Part shown: positions 28,601 to 37,635 of the stretch, piece after piece | How positions within the stretch are numbered: position 1 is the first letter of the stretch | Layout of the letters: every line of letters begins with the position of its first letter | Assembly: GCF_000382405.1 (NCBI RefSeq) | Contig: NZ_KB908255.1 | Span: 124,001-188,000 of the forward strand | DNA from: Mycobacterium sp. 141 | GTDB lineage: Bacteria; Actinomycetota; Actinomycetes; Mycobacteriales; Mycobacteriaceae | Direction: 5' to 3' | DNA length: 64,000 nucleotides | Position numbers and translations under genes: made by a program | Notes under the pieces: generated by a model | Seen by the model: the letters and a program-made list of their open reading frames with translations, nothing else | Told to the model about the DNA's origin: nothing | Databases searched by the model: none

Positions 28601-29163
28601 ACGACCAGTTTGGCCGGCGCGTGTGCGGTCAGCGCGAGCTCGACGGCGTCGTTGAGGTGATCGACGCTTGCTGCGATCACCCGGGGTTCGGTCTCGATGA
28701 CGATCGGAGCCAGGGCTGACACGGAAGAACTGGTCTGCAGCGGCACCGAGACGGCTCCGAGCTGCCCCAGCGCGGTGTCGATGACGGTGTAGTCGGCGCT
28801 GGCGAAGCCGAGGATGTTGACCCGGTCGCCCGTTGTCACACCGGCTTGGTGCAGTGCGCTGGCCAATGCCCGTACCCGTTCCCACACCTCGCCGTAAGTG
28901 ATGGTGTCGAAGCGGGGGAGCAGCTGGGCGCTGGTCCTTCCGGTCTGCGGATCGGTGACGAACTCGACGGCGCGCTCACCGATGGCGGGTCGGTCGGCGT
29001 AGCCCTGCAGGACGGTCTGCACGATCTCGGGCAGTTGCAGGCCCTCAGCGCCGGCGGCGGCGCTCACGGCCTCGCTCGGCGCGGCGGCGGCGAACTGCGG
29101 ATCTGTGCTGACCAGGTCAGCGATACGGCGCTCGAGCCGCCCCTCATAGGTCTCAGTCGTCAT
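25654..29163 (-). CDS. car: Carboxylic acid reductase (A–ACP–R multidomain)
   Basis: A 1169-residue enzyme from ATG 29163, preceded by GAGGA on the coding strand. It reduces carboxylic acids to aldehydes with ATP and NADPH. Order: adenylation domain with [19 protein letters not shown] near residue 280; carrier domain with the phosphopantetheine serine in [15 protein letters not shown] near residue 690; thioester reductase with [20 protein letters not shown] near residue 785 and the Tyr-x3-Lys site [13 protein letters not shown]. Length is that of mycobacterial and Nocardia CARs (FadD9 type). It needs a phosphopantetheinyl transferase, not encoded here. The upstream frame to 29181 lacks a better start. 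Confidence 0.96.
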   Translation of the reverse strand: MTTETYEGRLERRIADLVSTDPQFAAAAPSEAVSAAAGAEGLQLPEIVQTVLQGYADRPAIGERAVEFVTDPQTGRTSAQLLPRFDTITYGEVWERVRALASALHQAGVTTGDRVNILGFASADYTVIDTALGQLGAVSVPLQTSSSVSALAPIVIETEPRVIAASVDHLNDAVELALTAHAPAKLVVFDHHHEVDDHRDAVAAATTRLTDAGSPIVVETLADLLAQGKNLPQAPAPESSDQDLALLIYTSGSTGAPKGAIYQQSAVAKFWRRNSKAWFSPTAASINLCFMPMSHVMGRGILYASLTSGGTAYFAARSDLSTLLEDLALVRPTELNFVPRVWEMIFSEFQSRVDRRLDGASDRAAVEAEVMADMRQNLLGGRFISAMTGSAPISAELKAWLEDFLELHLLEGYGSTEAGMVLFDGVVQRQAVIDYKLVDVPDLGYFSTDKPHPRGELLVKTQNLFPGYYKRPEVTATVFDEDGFYRTGDIVAEVGPDQLTYVDRRNNVLKLAQGEFVTVAKLEAVFGNSPLVQQIYIYGNSARPYLLAVVVPTQEAQARYQPAELKPAIAESLQDVAKTSGLQSYEIPRDFLVETTPFTLENGLLTGIRKLAWPKLKAHYGERLEQLYADLAESQANELRELRQNGAQASVLDTVSRAAGALLGASTADLQPDAHFTDLGGDSLSALTFGNLLREIFEVDVPVSVIVSPANDLAAISAYIEAERSPGAKRPTFASVHGWHAAEITAADLTLDKFIDTETLSAATTLPKAGSEVRTVLLTGATGFLGRYLALEWLERMDLVDGKVVALVRARSNDEARARLDAIFDTGDAELLAHYRELAADHLEVVAGDKGEADLGLDGETWQRLADTVDLIVDPAALVNHVLPYSELFGPNAVGTAELIRLALTTKVKPYTYVSTIGVGDQITPGKFVEEADVREMSAVRRIDDSYANGYGNSKWAGEVLLREANDLCGLPVAVFRCDMILADTTYSGQLNLPDMFTRMMFSLVASGIAPGSFYELDADGKRQRAHYDGLPVEFIAESISTLGAQAVESFETYHVMNPYDDGLGMDEFVDWLIEAGYQIERIADYGQWLQRFESTLRALPDKQRQASLLPLLHNYQKPERPMLGALAPTDRFREAVQEAKIGPDKDIPHVTPAVIVQYITNLKQLGLL

Positions 29164-29509
29164 CGGTATTCCTCTTTGCAAGTTAGCTATGTATCAAGTG
29201 GCGCCACATTGCGCTCAATCAATTACTACGTTAGTAGAACTAAACTTATTTCCGTACGGCCAGGTCAGAGCCTGTCAATTCGCTGGGAATCTTGGGCGGG
29301 CCGACTGCGGATACCGAAAATCTGCCTGACTGTGAGCAACATCACCAGATTGCCCGAACTGTGTCTTTCGGCCCATCCGATCAGCCCGCACCAGACCTCG
29401 GGTGATCGACGTTCTGGCACGGCGGCGTGATCCAGACGCACGCCACGGGCCCTGGTGCGTTATCTCCCAATGCCGTGTGGGTACCCACTGCTTCGTCAAA
29501 GGAGGCAAC
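29164..29509. promoter_or_regulatory. Divergent promoter region of car and a membrane protein gene
   Basis: The 346-bp gap holds an AT-rich patch (29185–29250), unusual in this genome, with a perfect inverted repeat TACTACGTTAGTA (29224–29236, 5-bp arms) and a palindrome GTGGCGCCAC (29198–29207), 35 to 73 bases upstream of car. Either could be an operator. No coding sequence is supported. Confidence 0.4.
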
Positions 29510-30130
29510 ATGAGCGAATTCGATACCCGCGGAAGCCTGATGCGGATGCCGCGCAGCCGGGGCGCGGCCAGCGGCTTGCTCCTGGTGGTGTTCGGAGCCT
29601 GGGGTGCACTGATCCCGTTCATCGGCCCATACCTCGACTTCGCCTTCACGCCCGATCAGGGCTGGGTGTGGACGGTGGGCCGCGGCTGGCTCGAGGTGTT
29701 GCCGGGAGTCGTCGCCGTACTGGGTGGGCTATTGCTATTGACGTCGGGTAACCGCGCGACTGCGATGTTCGGCGGTTGGTTGGCCGTCATAGCCGGGGCA
29801 TGGTTCATCGTCGGCCGCGCACTGTCCGGCCCGTTGGGCATCGGCGATGCGGGTATTCCGGTCGCCGTCACCGACGCCAAGCGTGTCGCGTTGGAGCTGG
29901 CCTACTTCTCCGGCCTGGGTGCGGTGATCGTATTCCTGGGCGCCGTCGCGCTGGGCCGCTTGTCGATTCGTAGTGTCCGCGACGTCGCGTATGCACGGCG
30001 GCCTGCCGTGGCCCAGCCCGTTCCGGCCAGCGCACCGGCTGCCGAGGTACCGGCGTCCGACACTGCGGCGGCGCGTGAGCACCGAGGCTGGGGCGGTCTG
30101 TTCGGCAGACGACACACTCATGCGCACTAA
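29510..30130 (+). CDS. Conserved hypothetical membrane protein, four helices
   Basis: A 206-residue protein from ATG 29510 with a near-ideal AGGAGG at 29500–29505; the longer frame from 29402 is rejected on that ground. Four hydrophobic segments are visible (SGLLLVVFGAWGALIPFIG, VLPGVVAVLGGLLLL, AMFGGWLAVIAGAWFIV, YFSGLGAVIVFLGAVALG). The C-terminal 45 residues are a charged Ala/Pro tail ending in a His-rich RRHTHAH. I recognise no family with certainty. Its stop codon overlaps that of gabT on the other strand (shared CTAA). Confidence 0.75.
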   Translation: MSEFDTRGSLMRMPRSRGAASGLLLVVFGAWGALIPFIGPYLDFAFTPDQGWVWTVGRGWLEVLPGVVAVLGGLLLLTSGNRATAMFGGWLAVIAGAWFIVGRALSGPLGIGDAGIPVAVTDAKRVALELAYFSGLGAVIVFLGAVALGRLSIRSVRDVAYARRPAVAQPVPASAPAAEVPASDTAAAREHRGWGGLFGRRHTHAH

Positions 30131-31470
30131 AGATCGCGCAGGATCAGCTCGAGAACGTCGAGAGCTTCGACGAGTAGTTCGTCGCTGATGGTCAGCGGAG
30201 GCAGGAAGCGCAGCACATTGCCGTAGGTGCCGCAGGACAGCACGATCACCCCGGCAGCGTGCGCGCCCGCGCACAACGCCTTGGTCAGCTCGGCGTCGGG
30301 TTCGGTGGTGCCGGCCTTGACCAGTTCCATGGCGATCATCGCGCCGCGCCCCCGCACATCGCCGATGCGGTCGTCCTCGGCCTGCCACCGTCCCAGCCGG
30401 TCCTTCATCAGTGTCTCGAGCTGTTGCGCCCGGGCCACCAGGCCGTCGGCCTCGATCGTCTTGATCGTGGCCAGTGCCGCCGCGCAGGCGACAGGGTTAC
30501 CTCCGTAGGTACCGCCCAGCCCGGACACGTGCGGCGCATTCATGATCTCGGCGCGACCGGTCACTGCCGACAGCGGCATACCGTCGGCGATGCCCTTGGC
30601 GGTGACTATGAGGTCGGGGTCGATCCCTTCGTATTCGCAGGCGAACATCGCGCCCGTGCGGGCGAACCCGGTCTGCACCTCGTCGGCGATGAACACCACA
30701 TCGTTCGCCCGACACCAGTCCAGCAGCGTGGGCAGGAATCCGTCGGCCGGGACGATGAATCCACCCTCGCCCTGGATCGGTTCGATGAGCACCGCCGCGA
30801 GGTTGTCGGCACCGATCTGATTGTCGATCACATCGATAGCCCGCCTGGCGGCCAGTTCGCCGTCGGTGGCCATTTCCTTGCCGAACTCGGCGTCGCGGAA
30901 CGGGTAAGACACCGGGGCCCGGTAGACCTCTGGGGCGAACGGGCCGAAGCCGTCCTTGTAGGGCATGACTTTGGCGGTCAGCGCCATGGTGAGGTTGGTG
31001 CGGCCGTGGTAGGCGTGATCGAACGCCACGACGGCAGATTTGTGGGTAAAGGAGCGCGCGATCTTCACAGAGTTCTCGACCGCTTCGGAACCGGAATTGA
31101 ACAGTGCCGAGCGTTTGTCACCCGCGACCGGTGTCAATCGGTTGAGCTGTTCGCAGACGGCGACGTACCCCTCGTAGGGCGTCACCATGAAGCACGTGTG
31201 GGTGAAGTCGGCGGCCTGGGTGGCCACGGCGTCGACCACGAGGGGCGCCGCATTGCCGACAGTGGTCACCGATATTCCGGAGCCCAGGTCGATGAGTCGA
31301 TTACCGTCGACGTCCTCGACGATGCCGCCGCCGGCCCGCGTGGCGTAGACGGGCATTATGGTGCCCACGCCGCGGCTCACCGCCGCGGTTTTCCGGTCGG
31401 TGAGGGCCTGCGATTTGGGGCCCGGGATGGTGGTGGCGAGATGACGGCTCTGCTCTGGATGGCTCAACAC
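30127..31470 (-). CDS. gabT: 4-aminobutyrate aminotransferase
   Basis: A 447-residue class III aminotransferase from GTG 31470 (VLSHPEQSRHLATTIPGPKS), preceded by AGGAG. It transfers the amino group of GABA to 2-oxoglutarate, yielding succinate semialdehyde. Typical sites: NSGSEAVENSVKIARSFT for PLP phosphate, VAFDHAYHGRTNLTMALT, the DEVQTGFARTG aspartate, and the Schiff-base Lys in IVTAKGIADGMPLSAVTG near residue 290. No gabD is adjacent. It is divergent from yajC with a 269-bp gap. Confidence 0.94.
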   Translation of the reverse strand: MLSHPEQSRHLATTIPGPKSQALTDRKTAAVSRGVGTIMPVYATRAGGGIVEDVDGNRLIDLGSGISVTTVGNAAPLVVDAVATQAADFTHTCFMVTPYEGYVAVCEQLNRLTPVAGDKRSALFNSGSEAVENSVKIARSFTHKSAVVAFDHAYHGRTNLTMALTAKVMPYKDGFGPFAPEVYRAPVSYPFRDAEFGKEMATDGELAARRAIDVIDNQIGADNLAAVLIEPIQGEGGFIVPADGFLPTLLDWCRANDVVFIADEVQTGFARTGAMFACEYEGIDPDLIVTAKGIADGMPLSAVTGRAEIMNAPHVSGLGGTYGGNPVACAAALATIKTIEADGLVARAQQLETLMKDRLGRWQAEDDRIGDVRGRGAMIAMELVKAGTTEPDAELTKALCAGAHAAGVIVLSCGTYGNVLRFLPPLTISDELLVEALDVLELILRDL

Positions 31471-31739
31471 TGACTCCTGGGAACTCCGATGGCGGTGCGG
31501 ACGGATTGGAGCGAGTCCGAGGGTAGTCGTCCGGGTGCCCGGCTGTCGGTTTTGGCCAGCGCCGAACGGCGGTCACCCGGCCCTGCGGCCGCCGGAAATT
31601 AGCACCGCTAAGCGCCGGCGGGACGACGGGGCCCGTGGCGGCGCGTGGCCGCAATGGCAGACTGGTCCCCTACGAGGTGTCGTGACCTGCCGGTCCGGAA
31701 CCAAGACCACACGATTCGATCACGAAAGACAGTGTCGCT

Positions 31740-32099
31740 ATGGATATAGCCATTTTCATCCCCCTGCTGATCATCATGGGCGGCTTCATGTTCTACACGT
31801 CGCGGCGTCAGAAGCGGGCGATGCAGAAAACCATCGATCTGCACAACTCGCTGCAGATCGGCGACCGGGTTCACACCACGTCGGGTCTGCAGGCCACGAT
31901 CACCCGGATCACCGATGACAATGTTGACCTGGAGATTGCTCCAGGCGTCATCACCACCTGGATGAAGCTGGCTGTCCGCGACCGCATCGAGGACGGAGCC
32001 GGTGCTGCCAAGGGCAAGGCCGCGCCCGAGGTGCCGACGGCGACCGAGTTGACCGAGAGCACCGCCGTCACCGACAGCGACGGACGCACGAAAGACTGA
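31740..32099 (+). CDS. yajC: Sec translocon accessory subunit YajC
   Basis: A 119-residue protein from ATG 31740. A single N-terminal helix (IAIFIPLLIIMGGFMFYTSR) precedes the cytoplasmic RRQKRAMQKTIDLHNSLQIG and VHTTSGLQATITRITDDNV, the standard YajC pattern. The Ala/Thr/Glu-rich tail after residue 85 is a typical variable extension. It heads the yajC–secD–secF cluster; the 269-bp gap upstream, with no gene of its own, must carry the promoter. Confidence 0.95.
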   Translation: MDIAIFIPLLIIMGGFMFYTSRRQKRAMQKTIDLHNSLQIGDRVHTTSGLQATITRITDDNVDLEIAPGVITTWMKLAVRDRIEDGAGAAKGKAAPEVPTATELTESTAVTDSDGRTKD

Positions 32100-32173
32100 T
32101 AGCTGTCCACTCAGGACCAGCACGTACCCTTTGCGATGCTGACACGAACTGATCTCAAGGAGACCCAAGAAAC

Positions 32174-33991
32174 GTGGCATCGTCTTCGGCGCCGGTGCAC
32201 CCTGCCCGCTACCTGACGCTCTTCCTCGTCCTGCTCATCGGCGTATACCTGCTGGTGTTCCTCACCGGTGACAAACAGGCCAAGACCAAACTCGGTATCG
32301 ACCTGCAGGGCGGTACCCGGGTTACCCTGACCGCACGCACGCCCGACGGTTCGGCACCGACCCGGGAAGCGCTGTCGCAGGCCCAGCAGATCATCAGCGC
32401 CCGCGTCGACGGTCTCGGTGTGTCCGGGTCCGAGGTGGTCATCGACGGCAACAACCTGGTGATCACGGTGCCGGGCAACGACGGCAATGAGGCGCGCAAC
32501 CTCGGCCAAACCGCCCGGCTCTACATCCGACCGGTCATCCACGCCATGCCGGCACAGCCCAAGCAGGCTCAGCCCCCCGCCGGAGCGCCAGGTGCGCCAC
32601 CGGCTCCGGCAGCACCGGGTGCGCCAGCGGTGCCTGGAGCGCCGGGAGGGCTTCCTGGCGGGCCCCCGCAGGGAGCCGCTCCCGGTGAGGCGCCTGCTCC
32701 TGTCGGTGAGCCCGGAGAACCGCCGGCACCGGCGCCTGTTTCTCCCGCGGATGGTGAGCAGCCGGCACCGCAGCCGCGGCCGTATCCGCAGGAGCCTGCG
32801 CCGACGCCGGGGGAGCCCGCACCTGCTCCTGCGCCTCCCGGCCAGCCACCGGCTCCGGCGCCCGCGGATGCGAAGGGCGATCTGGCACAGCGCATCGCCG
32901 AGGAGAAGCAGTTGCGGCAGAGCACCAATCCGTCGATCCAGATTCTGGCTCTGCAGTTCCAGGCCACCCGCTGTGGTGAGGAGGACGTGCTCGCGGGCAA
33001 CGACGATCCGAACCTGCCATTGGTCACCTGCTCCACCGACGGGCAGACCGTCTATCTGCTCAACAAGTCGATCATGAGCGGCGAGGAGATCCAGAACGCC
33101 ACCTCGGGCCTGGATCAGCAGCAGGGCCAGTACGTCGTCGACGTGGAGTTCAAGAGCGGCGGCGCCAAGACGTGGGCCGATTTCACCGCAGCCAATGTCG
33201 GCACCGCGACGGCCTTCACCCTCGACTCCCGGGTGGTCAGTGCCCCGACAATCCGCGAGGCCATCCCTGGCGGCCGCACTCAGATCACCGGCAATTTCAC
33301 CGCAGACTCGGCTAAAGAACTCGCCAACGTCCTGAAGTACGGCTCCCTGCCGCTGTCCTTCGAATCGTCGGAAGCCGAAACCGTCTCGGCGACACTGGGT
33401 CTGTCCTCATTGCGGGCCGGCTTGATCGCCGGCGCGATCGGCCTGGCGGCTGTGCTGCTGTACTCGCTGCTGTATTACCGGGTACTGGGACTGCTGGTGG
33501 CGCTTTCGCTGGTGGCTTCCGGCGCAATGGTTTTCGCGATCCTGGTGTTGCTCGGTAGATACATCGGCTACACGCTGGACCTGGCAGGCATCGCCGGTTT
33601 GATCATCGGTATCGGGACCACAGCCGACTCGTTCGTGGTGTTCTTCGAACGCATCAAAGATGAGATCCGAGAGGGCCGTTCGTTCCGGTCGGCGGTTCCG
33701 CGCGGTTGGGCGCGGGCCAGAAAGACCATCGTGTCGGGCAACGCGGTGACCTTCCTGGCCGCCCTGGTGCTGTATGTGCTGGCGATCGGACAGGTGAAGG
33801 GCTTCGCGTTCACCCTCGGGTTGACCACGCTGCTCGACATCGTGGTGGTGTTCCTGGTGACCTGGCCGCTGGTGTACCTGGCGTCGAAGTCGCCGACGAT
33901 GGCCAATCCAGCGCTCAACGGCCTCGGTGCGGTGCAACAGATCGCCCGGGAACGTCGAGAAGCCGCGCACGCAACGGCGGGACGGGGGTAG
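32174..33991 (+). CDS. secD: Protein translocase subunit SecD
   Basis: A 605-residue RND-fold subunit from GTG 32174, with AAGGAGA at 32157–32163. With SecF it uses the proton motive force to help proteins leave the Sec channel. One N-terminal helix, the D1 motif [16 protein letters not shown] near residue 37, a large periplasmic domain, then five C-terminal helices (from about residue 415) with [20 protein letters not shown]. Residues about 118–235 are a Pro/Ala/Gly-rich insert with many PAP/PGAPG runs, likely an extended linker in the periplasmic domain. Ends four bases before secF. Confidence 0.96.
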   Translation: MASSSAPVHPARYLTLFLVLLIGVYLLVFLTGDKQAKTKLGIDLQGGTRVTLTARTPDGSAPTREALSQAQQIISARVDGLGVSGSEVVIDGNNLVITVPGNDGNEARNLGQTARLYIRPVIHAMPAQPKQAQPPAGAPGAPPAPAAPGAPAVPGAPGGLPGGPPQGAAPGEAPAPVGEPGEPPAPAPVSPADGEQPAPQPRPYPQEPAPTPGEPAPAPAPPGQPPAPAPADAKGDLAQRIAEEKQLRQSTNPSIQILALQFQATRCGEEDVLAGNDDPNLPLVTCSTDGQTVYLLNKSIMSGEEIQNATSGLDQQQGQYVVDVEFKSGGAKTWADFTAANVGTATAFTLDSRVVSAPTIREAIPGGRTQITGNFTADSAKELANVLKYGSLPLSFESSEAETVSATLGLSSLRAGLIAGAIGLAAVLLYSLLYYRVLGLLVALSLVASGAMVFAILVLLGRYIGYTLDLAGIAGLIIGIGTTADSFVVFFERIKDEIREGRSFRSAVPRGWARARKTIVSGNAVTFLAALVLYVLAIGQVKGFAFTLGLTTLLDIVVVFLVTWPLVYLASKSPTMANPALNGLGAVQQIARERREAAHATAGRG

Positions 33992-33995
33992 ACAG

Positions 33996-35285
33996 ATGGC
34001 GGCGAAGCACGACACCGACACCGACGTCGACAGCACGGAGGCCGTCGAGGCTCCCAGCATCGAGGCGACGTCGACGGCGGTGCCCAAGCACGGATTCTTC
34101 GTGCGGCTCTACACCGGGACCGGCGCTTTCGAGGTCGTCGGCCGGCGCAAGCTCTGGTATGCCATCAGCGGCGTCATCGTCGCGATCGCGGTCGTCAGTA
34201 TGGTGGTGCGCGGATTCACCTTCGGCATCGACTTCGAGGGCGGAACACAGGTCTCGATGCCGGCGACCGGCGAGTCCGGGCCGATCAGCACCCAGCAGGT
34301 CGAGAACGTGTTCAGCAAGACCCTGGGCCGCAATCCCGAATCGGTGGTCGTGGTCGGCAACGGCGCTTCTGCGACCGTCCAGATCCGGTCCGAGACCCTG
34401 ACCAACGAGGACACCGAGAACCTGCGCACGGCACTGTTCGACGCCTTTCACCCGAAGGGCAGCGACGGCAAATCCGGCCCGCAGGAGATCAGCCAGTCGG
34501 ACGTTTCGGGAACGTGGGGCGGCCAGATCACCCAAAAAGCCGTGATCGCGCTGATCGTCTTCCTGGTGCTGGCGACCATCTACATCACGTGGCGCTACGA
34601 GAAGTACATGGCGCTCTCGGCGCTGGCGTCGCTGGTCTTCGACCTGTTGGTCACCGCGGGCGTGTACTCGGTGGTCGGGTTCGAGGTGACCCCGGCGACC
34701 GTCATCGGCCTGCTGACCATCATGGGTTTCTCGCTCTACGACACGGTGATCGTGTTCGACAAGGTCGAGGAGAACACCCACGGCTTCGAACACACCACCC
34801 GGCGCACGTTCGCCGAGCAGGCCAACCTTGCGGTCAACCAGACGTTCATGCGCTCGATCAACACCAGCTTGATCTCGGTGCTGCCGATCGTGGCCCTGAT
34901 CGTGGTCGCGGTGTGGCTGCTCGGCGTCGGAACACTGATGGACCTGGCCCTGGTGCAGCTGGTCGGTGTGATCGTGGGTACCTACTCCTCGATCTTCTTC
35001 GCCACGCCGCTGCTGGTGTCGCTGCGTGAGCGCACCGAATTGGTGCGTAGGCACACCAAGAAGGTGCTCAACCGCCGCCACCCCGGCGCCGCGAAGGCGG
35101 ACAAGGAGCCAGATGCCAAGACGGCCGCACACGACGCTGAAACCGACGACACGGATGATGTCGACGACGCGGAGCAGACCGTCTCTGCAGTCGTGAGCTC
35201 GCGGGCTCCGGCCAAGCCTGCGCCCGGAGCGCGGCCCACGGCAAAAACCGGTCGTCCGTCGGGCAAGCGGAACACCCGGCGGTAG
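33996..35285 (+). CDS. secF: Protein translocase subunit SecF
   Basis: A 429-residue partner of SecD from ATG 33996 (MAAKHDTDTDVDSTEAVEAP). Motifs: FGIDFEGGTQVSMPATG after the first helix, and in the C-terminal helical bundle ATVIGLLTIMGFSLYDTVIV and RSINTSLISVLPIVALIVVA. The acidic N-terminal 30 residues and the Lys/Ala/Asp-rich C-terminal 80 residues are cytoplasmic extensions usual in mycobacteria. Spacing to both neighbours is under ten bases, so the genes are cotranscribed. Confidence 0.96.
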   Translation: MAAKHDTDTDVDSTEAVEAPSIEATSTAVPKHGFFVRLYTGTGAFEVVGRRKLWYAISGVIVAIAVVSMVVRGFTFGIDFEGGTQVSMPATGESGPISTQQVENVFSKTLGRNPESVVVVGNGASATVQIRSETLTNEDTENLRTALFDAFHPKGSDGKSGPQEISQSDVSGTWGGQITQKAVIALIVFLVLATIYITWRYEKYMALSALASLVFDLLVTAGVYSVVGFEVTPATVIGLLTIMGFSLYDTVIVFDKVEENTHGFEHTTRRTFAEQANLAVNQTFMRSINTSLISVLPIVALIVVAVWLLGVGTLMDLALVQLVGVIVGTYSSIFFATPLLVSLRERTELVRRHTKKVLNRRHPGAAKADKEPDAKTAAHDAETDDTDDVDDAEQTVSAVVSSRAPAKPAPGARPTAKTGRPSGKRNTRR

Positions 35286-35290
35286 TTCCG

Positions 35291-37033
35291 GTGGCGCGCT
35301 GGGGTGCCGTCGGGCGGGTTCGGTTTCCGCGGACGCGAGGAGCGAATCGAGTACTGCGGACGCGAGGAGCGAATCAGGTTCCGCGGACGCGAGGAGCGAG
35401 ACTGCTCTGCGCGGCTGTGGTGACGCTGCTGGCCACACTCGGAGTGTCGGCGTGCGGGGGGAGCTCGGCCGATGCGATCGATTATGCGGTCGACGGCACC
35501 CTGCCCACCTACAACACGAACACCGTCGCTGGTGCGGCGTCAGCCGGGCCGCAGGCCTTCGCGCGCACCCTGACCGGTTTCTCCTACCACGGACCGGACG
35601 GTCAGGTCGTCGCCGATCACGACTTCGGGTCGGTGTCTGTGGTGGGCCGTGCGCCGCTGGTGCTCGACTACGTGATCGACGACAAGGCGGTGTACTCCGA
35701 CGGCAAGCCGGTCACCTGTGACGATCTGGTGCTCGCTTGGGCTGCCCAGTCGGGCCGGTTCGCGGGCTTCGACGCGGCCAGCCAGGCCGGCTACCGCGAC
35801 ATCTCCGCGGTGGACTGTGCGCCGGGGCAGAAGAAGGCCCGGGTGGCGTTCGCCCAGGATCGTCCGTTCGTCGACTACGGGCAGCTGTTCACCGCGACCT
35901 CGCTGATGCCGTCGCACGTCATCGCCGACGAGTTGGGGCTCGCGGAGAGCGGAGTCACCACCGCACTGCTGACCGCCGACAGGCCCACGGTGGACCGCAT
36001 CGCCCAGGCCTGGAACACCACGTGGGACCTCAAGCCGGACGTCGACCTCAAACACTTCCCGTCCTCAGGCCCGTACCGGCTGGACTCGGTGTCCAAGGAT
36101 GGTGTCGTGACACTGGTGGCCAACGACAAATGGTGGGGCGCCAAGCCCATCACGGAGAAGATCACGGTGTGGCCGCGCGGCGCCGACATCCAGGAGCGGG
36201 TCAACCAAGGGGACTTCGATGTCGTCGACATTGCCACGGGGTCTTCGGGTGTGCTCAATCTCCCGGACGACTACGTCAGCACTGACGCCCCGTCGGCCGG
36301 CATCGAGCAGCTGATTTTTGCGCCGGGCGGGCCGCTGGCGGCTACGCCGGCCCGGCGGGCGTTGGCACTGTGCACCCCCCGTGACGCCATCGCCCGCAAC
36401 GTCGCCATGCCCATCGCCAACTCGCGGCTCAGCCCGGCCACTGACGATGTTTTCGGGGCAGCTGAGGGCACTGCCGCTGGCGGCCAGTTCACCGTCGCCG
36501 ATCCCGACGCCGCCCGCGCCGAGATCCACAACCAGCCGCTGACCGTGCGCATCGGGTACCAGACACCCAACGCCCGGCTGGCCGCGACGGTGGGTGCGAT
36601 CGCCAAATCGTGCGCGCCCGCCGGCATCACGGTGCAGGACGCCGGATCAGAATCGGCCGGCCCGGTGGCGTTGCGTAACAACGAATTCGACGTGCTGTTG
36701 GCCAGTACCGGTGGAGCGACGGGAAGCGGTTCGTCGGGGTCCTCGGCGATCGACGCTTATAACCTGCATGGCGGCAACGGCAACAACCTCTCCGGCTACA
36801 ACAACGAACGCATCGACGGCATCATCGACGCGCTGGCCGTGACGTCAGATCCCAAGGAGTTGACGCGCCTGGTCGGTGAAGGTGCGCCGATCCTGTGGGG
36901 CGACATGCCGACGCTGCCGCTGTACCGCCAGCAGCGCACCGTGCTGACATCGACCAAGATGTATGCCGTGAGCAGCAATCCGACCCGCTGGGGCGCCGGC
37001 TGGAACATGGACCGTTGGAGGTTGTCGAAGTGA
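35291..37033 (+). CDS. Family 5 peptide-binding lipoprotein of an ABC transporter
   Basis: A 580-residue extracellular solute-binding protein from GTG 35291. A signal peptide with lipobox LGVSAC (Cys near residue 55) is followed by a DppA/OppA-type fold (for example [36 protein letters not shown]). The N-region before the hydrophobic stretch is abnormally long because a 27-bp tandem repeat (35329–35400) inserts RTRGANRVL and RTRGANQVP units. No permease or ATPase is encoded nearby. By memory, Rv2585c occupies this place between secF and apt in M. tuberculosis. The true start could also lie within the repeat. Confidence 0.87.
   Translation: MARWGAVGRVRFPRTRGANRVLRTRGANQVPRTRGARLLCAAVVTLLATLGVSACGGSSADAIDYAVDGTLPTYNTNTVAGAASAGPQAFARTLTGFSYHGPDGQVVADHDFGSVSVVGRAPLVLDYVIDDKAVYSDGKPVTCDDLVLAWAAQSGRFAGFDAASQAGYRDISAVDCAPGQKKARVAFAQDRPFVDYGQLFTATSLMPSHVIADELGLAESGVTTALLTADRPTVDRIAQAWNTTWDLKPDVDLKHFPSSGPYRLDSVSKDGVVTLVANDKWWGAKPITEKITVWPRGADIQERVNQGDFDVVDIATGSSGVLNLPDDYVSTDAPSAGIEQLIFAPGGPLAATPARRALALCTPRDAIARNVAMPIANSRLSPATDDVFGAAEGTAAGGQFTVADPDAARAEIHNQPLTVRIGYQTPNARLAATVGAIAKSCAPAGITVQDAGSESAGPVALRNNEFDVLLASTGGATGSGSSGSSAIDAYNLHGGNGNNLSGYNNERIDGIIDALAVTSDPKELTRLVGEGAPILWGDMPTLPLYRQQRTVLTSTKMYAVSSNPTRWGAGWNMDRWRLSK
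35329..35400 (+). repeat. 27-bp tandem repeat array B, 2.7 copies, in a lipoprotein signal region
   Basis: GCGGACGCGAGGAGCGA begins at 35329, 35356 and 35383, period exactly 27 bp; the third copy is cut after 18 bases. The gene frame reads it as RTRGAN plus three variable residues, a different frame from arrays A and C, so the conservation is at the DNA level. Confidence 0.93.
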
Positions 37034-37578
37034 CCGAGCGGCACGACATCGACATCGCCGACATCTCCCGGCTCATCGCCTCGCTGACCCGCGAGGTCGC
37101 CGACTTCCCGGAGCCGGGCGTGCAATTCAAGGATCTGACTCCGTTGCTGGCCGATGCCGACGGGCTCTGTGCGGTCACCGACGCGCTGGCGGCCAGCGCC
37201 GCAGGCGCAGATCTGGTGGCCGGCCTGGATGCGCGTGGTTTCCTGCTGGGGGCAGCCGTCGCGACCCGCTTGGGCACCGGCGTGCTCGCTGTCCGCAAAG
37301 GCGGAAAGTTGCCGCCACCCGTACACAGTGCGACCTACCACCTGGAATACGGCACAGCGACCCTGGAGATCCCGGCCGAGGGGATTGATATCGCCGGGCG
37401 CAACGTTGTCATCATCGACGATGTGCTGGCCACCGGCGGCACGCTGGCTGCGGCGGTCAAGCTCCTCACTGCGAGTGGTGCTGCGGTGATCGGCGCCGCA
37501 GTCGTCTTGGAGTTGACCGGACTACGTGGTCGCGGTGCGGTGGCACCTCTGCCGGTTAGCAGCCTGCACACGGTGTGA
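37030..37578 (+). CDS. apt: Adenine phosphoribosyltransferase
   Basis: A 182-residue enzyme from GTG 37030, overlapping the upstream stop by GTGA. It salvages adenine to AMP with PRPP. The PRPP-binding block [20 protein letters not shown] near residue 120 and the N-terminal [20 protein letters not shown] are diagnostic. It lies between the Sec/lipoprotein genes and rel, a conserved actinobacterial order that joins nucleotide salvage with (p)ppGpp metabolism. Confidence 0.95.
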   Translation: MTERHDIDIADISRLIASLTREVADFPEPGVQFKDLTPLLADADGLCAVTDALAASAAGADLVAGLDARGFLLGAAVATRLGTGVLAVRKGGKLPPPVHSATYHLEYGTATLEIPAEGIDIAGRNVVIIDDVLATGGTLAAAVKLLTASGAAVIGAAVVLELTGLRGRGAVAPLPVSSLHTV

Positions 37579-37635
37579 GGGATATCCTCGAACTCTGGAT
37601 GAACAGGTGGGGATGAACAGCAGGAGGTGACGGCG

